Origin: Cellvibrionales bacterium UBA2618
GTDB lineage: Bacteria; Pseudomonadota; Gammaproteobacteria; Pseudomonadales; Porticoccaceae
NCBI GenBank assembly: GCA_002339165.1
Contig: DDJS01000122.1
Span: 1-6,973 of the forward strand
Length of the DNA: 6,973 nt
Direction of reading: 5' to 3'
Part shown: one piece after another, positions 6,550-6,973 of the stretch
Layout of the letters: each line of letters opens with the position of its first letter
Numbering within the stretch: position 1 is the stretch's first letter
The notes under the pieces: generated by a model
What the model saw: the letters and a program-made list of their open reading frames with translations, nothing else
Databases searched by the model: none
What the model was told of the DNA's origin: nothing
Translations under genes and position numbers: made by a program

Positions 6550-6973
6550 TAACGTAGTAACTCGTCGATCGCAGCAGCAGCCAACTCTCCGGATGGTAAC
6601 TTCAGCGCCTGGTGGAACGCGGTGAATTCTGAAATCAATTGGCCGTTTTGTGCAGGGCTAAAAGCGCCCATCACCGCATCGCTAAGACCATCGACCGTGG
6701 CGTCATCCTGAATCAATTCAGGCACTAACATGCGCTTGGCCAATAAATTTGGAATAGAAATAAACGGCGTCACGATCATCGGCGCAACAATTTTGTAGGT
6801 CAACGCGCCCAACCGATAACTCACCACCATCGGTTTTTTCAGCAACATCGCCTCGAGTGCCGTTGTTCCGGACGTTAACAAAACCACATCTGAAGCCTCC
6901 ATGGCGAGTTTTGACTGTTGCTCCAACAACCGCACCTCAGAGAGATTAAAAGACGCGAGTAACGCGGTTAATT
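6549..6973 (-). CDS. lpxB: Lipid-A-disaccharide synthase, C-terminal part (5' end outside window)
   Basis: LpxB is a GT19-family glycosyltransferase at the inner membrane. It joins UDP-2,3-diacylglucosamine to lipid X, giving the lipid A disaccharide. About 140 C-terminal residues are visible. The frame stays open to the right edge, so the true start lies outside the window; a GTG at 6933-6935 is an internal Val codon, not a start. Recognition rests on the family's nucleotide-sugar-binding segment, seen here as TSGTTALEAMLLKKPMVVSYR-like sequence (SGT, then LEAML and PMVVSYR), followed by a hydrophobic stretch and the SIPNLLAKR motif; E. coli has SGTAALECML, PMVVGYR and SLPNLLAGR at these places. 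The TAA stop shares its last base with the rnhB ATG (TAATG), so the two genes are probably translationally coupled. The order lpxB-rnhB agrees with the conserved cluster. Identity is secure; nothing can be said about the N-terminal half. Confidence 0.95.
   Translation of the reverse strand, partial: LTALLASFNLSEVRLLEQQSKLAMEASDVVLLTSGTTALEAMLLKKPMVVSYRLGALTYKIVAPMIVTPFISIPNLLAKRMLVPELIQDDATVDGLSDAVMGAFSPAQNGQLISEFTAFHQALKLPSGELAAAAIDELLR

Noticed and set aside
1..6973. Mobile element, CRISPR array, tRNA/rRNA gene or defence system
   Set aside because: I saw no transposase or integrase motif, no regularly spaced repeats and no tRNA-like cloverleaf; nearly all the window is occupied by conserved core genes.

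Overview
The window carries a run of housekeeping genes, all on the minus strand. Read in the direction of transcription (right to left) the order is: 3' end of lpxB, rnhB, a fabH-like beta-ketoacyl-ACP synthase III gene, dnaE, accA, and then possibly the first codons of tilS at the left edge. The order lpxB-rnhB-dnaE-accA(-tilS) is the conserved envelope-lipid/replication cluster of Gammaproteobacteria. The protein sequences (E. coli-like AccA, DnaE with a degenerate PHP metal site, RNase HII) also fit a gammaproteobacterium of moderate GC (about 50% by eye). Family or genus cannot be fixed from the sequence; a marine Cellvibrionales/Pseudomonadales-like relative is only a guess.

Layout: 6549-6973 lpxB C-terminal part, cut by the window edge; 5941-6549 rnhB, sharing one base with the lpxB stop; 5840-5940 a gap of about 100 bp with a weak terminator-like hairpin and a possible -10 element; 4739-5839 the KAS III gene; 1254-4742 dnaE, whose ATG overlaps the KAS III stop by 4 bp (ATGA); 1165-1253 an 89-bp gap; 211-1164 accA; 1-210 mostly non-coding, with a possible tilS start at the extreme left.

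The genes join three processes. Lipid A synthesis is represented by LpxB. Fatty-acid synthesis is represented by AccA, which makes malonyl-CoA, and by the KAS III, which would condense an acyl primer with malonyl-ACP. Genome replication and ribonucleotide removal are represented by DnaE and RNase HII. The one departure from the textbook cluster is the KAS III gene between rnhB and dnaE. It has a complete Cys-His-Asn triad, but a Cys where E. coli FabH has the pocket-limiting Phe87, an unusual nucleophile loop and a C-terminal extension of about 43 residues. It is therefore more likely a specialised paralogue with a medium/long-chain primer than the housekeeping acetyl-CoA FabH.

I found no mobile element, CRISPR array, RNA gene, defence system or long repeat. 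Apart from the KAS III insertion and its coupling to dnaE, this is an ordinary core-genome region.
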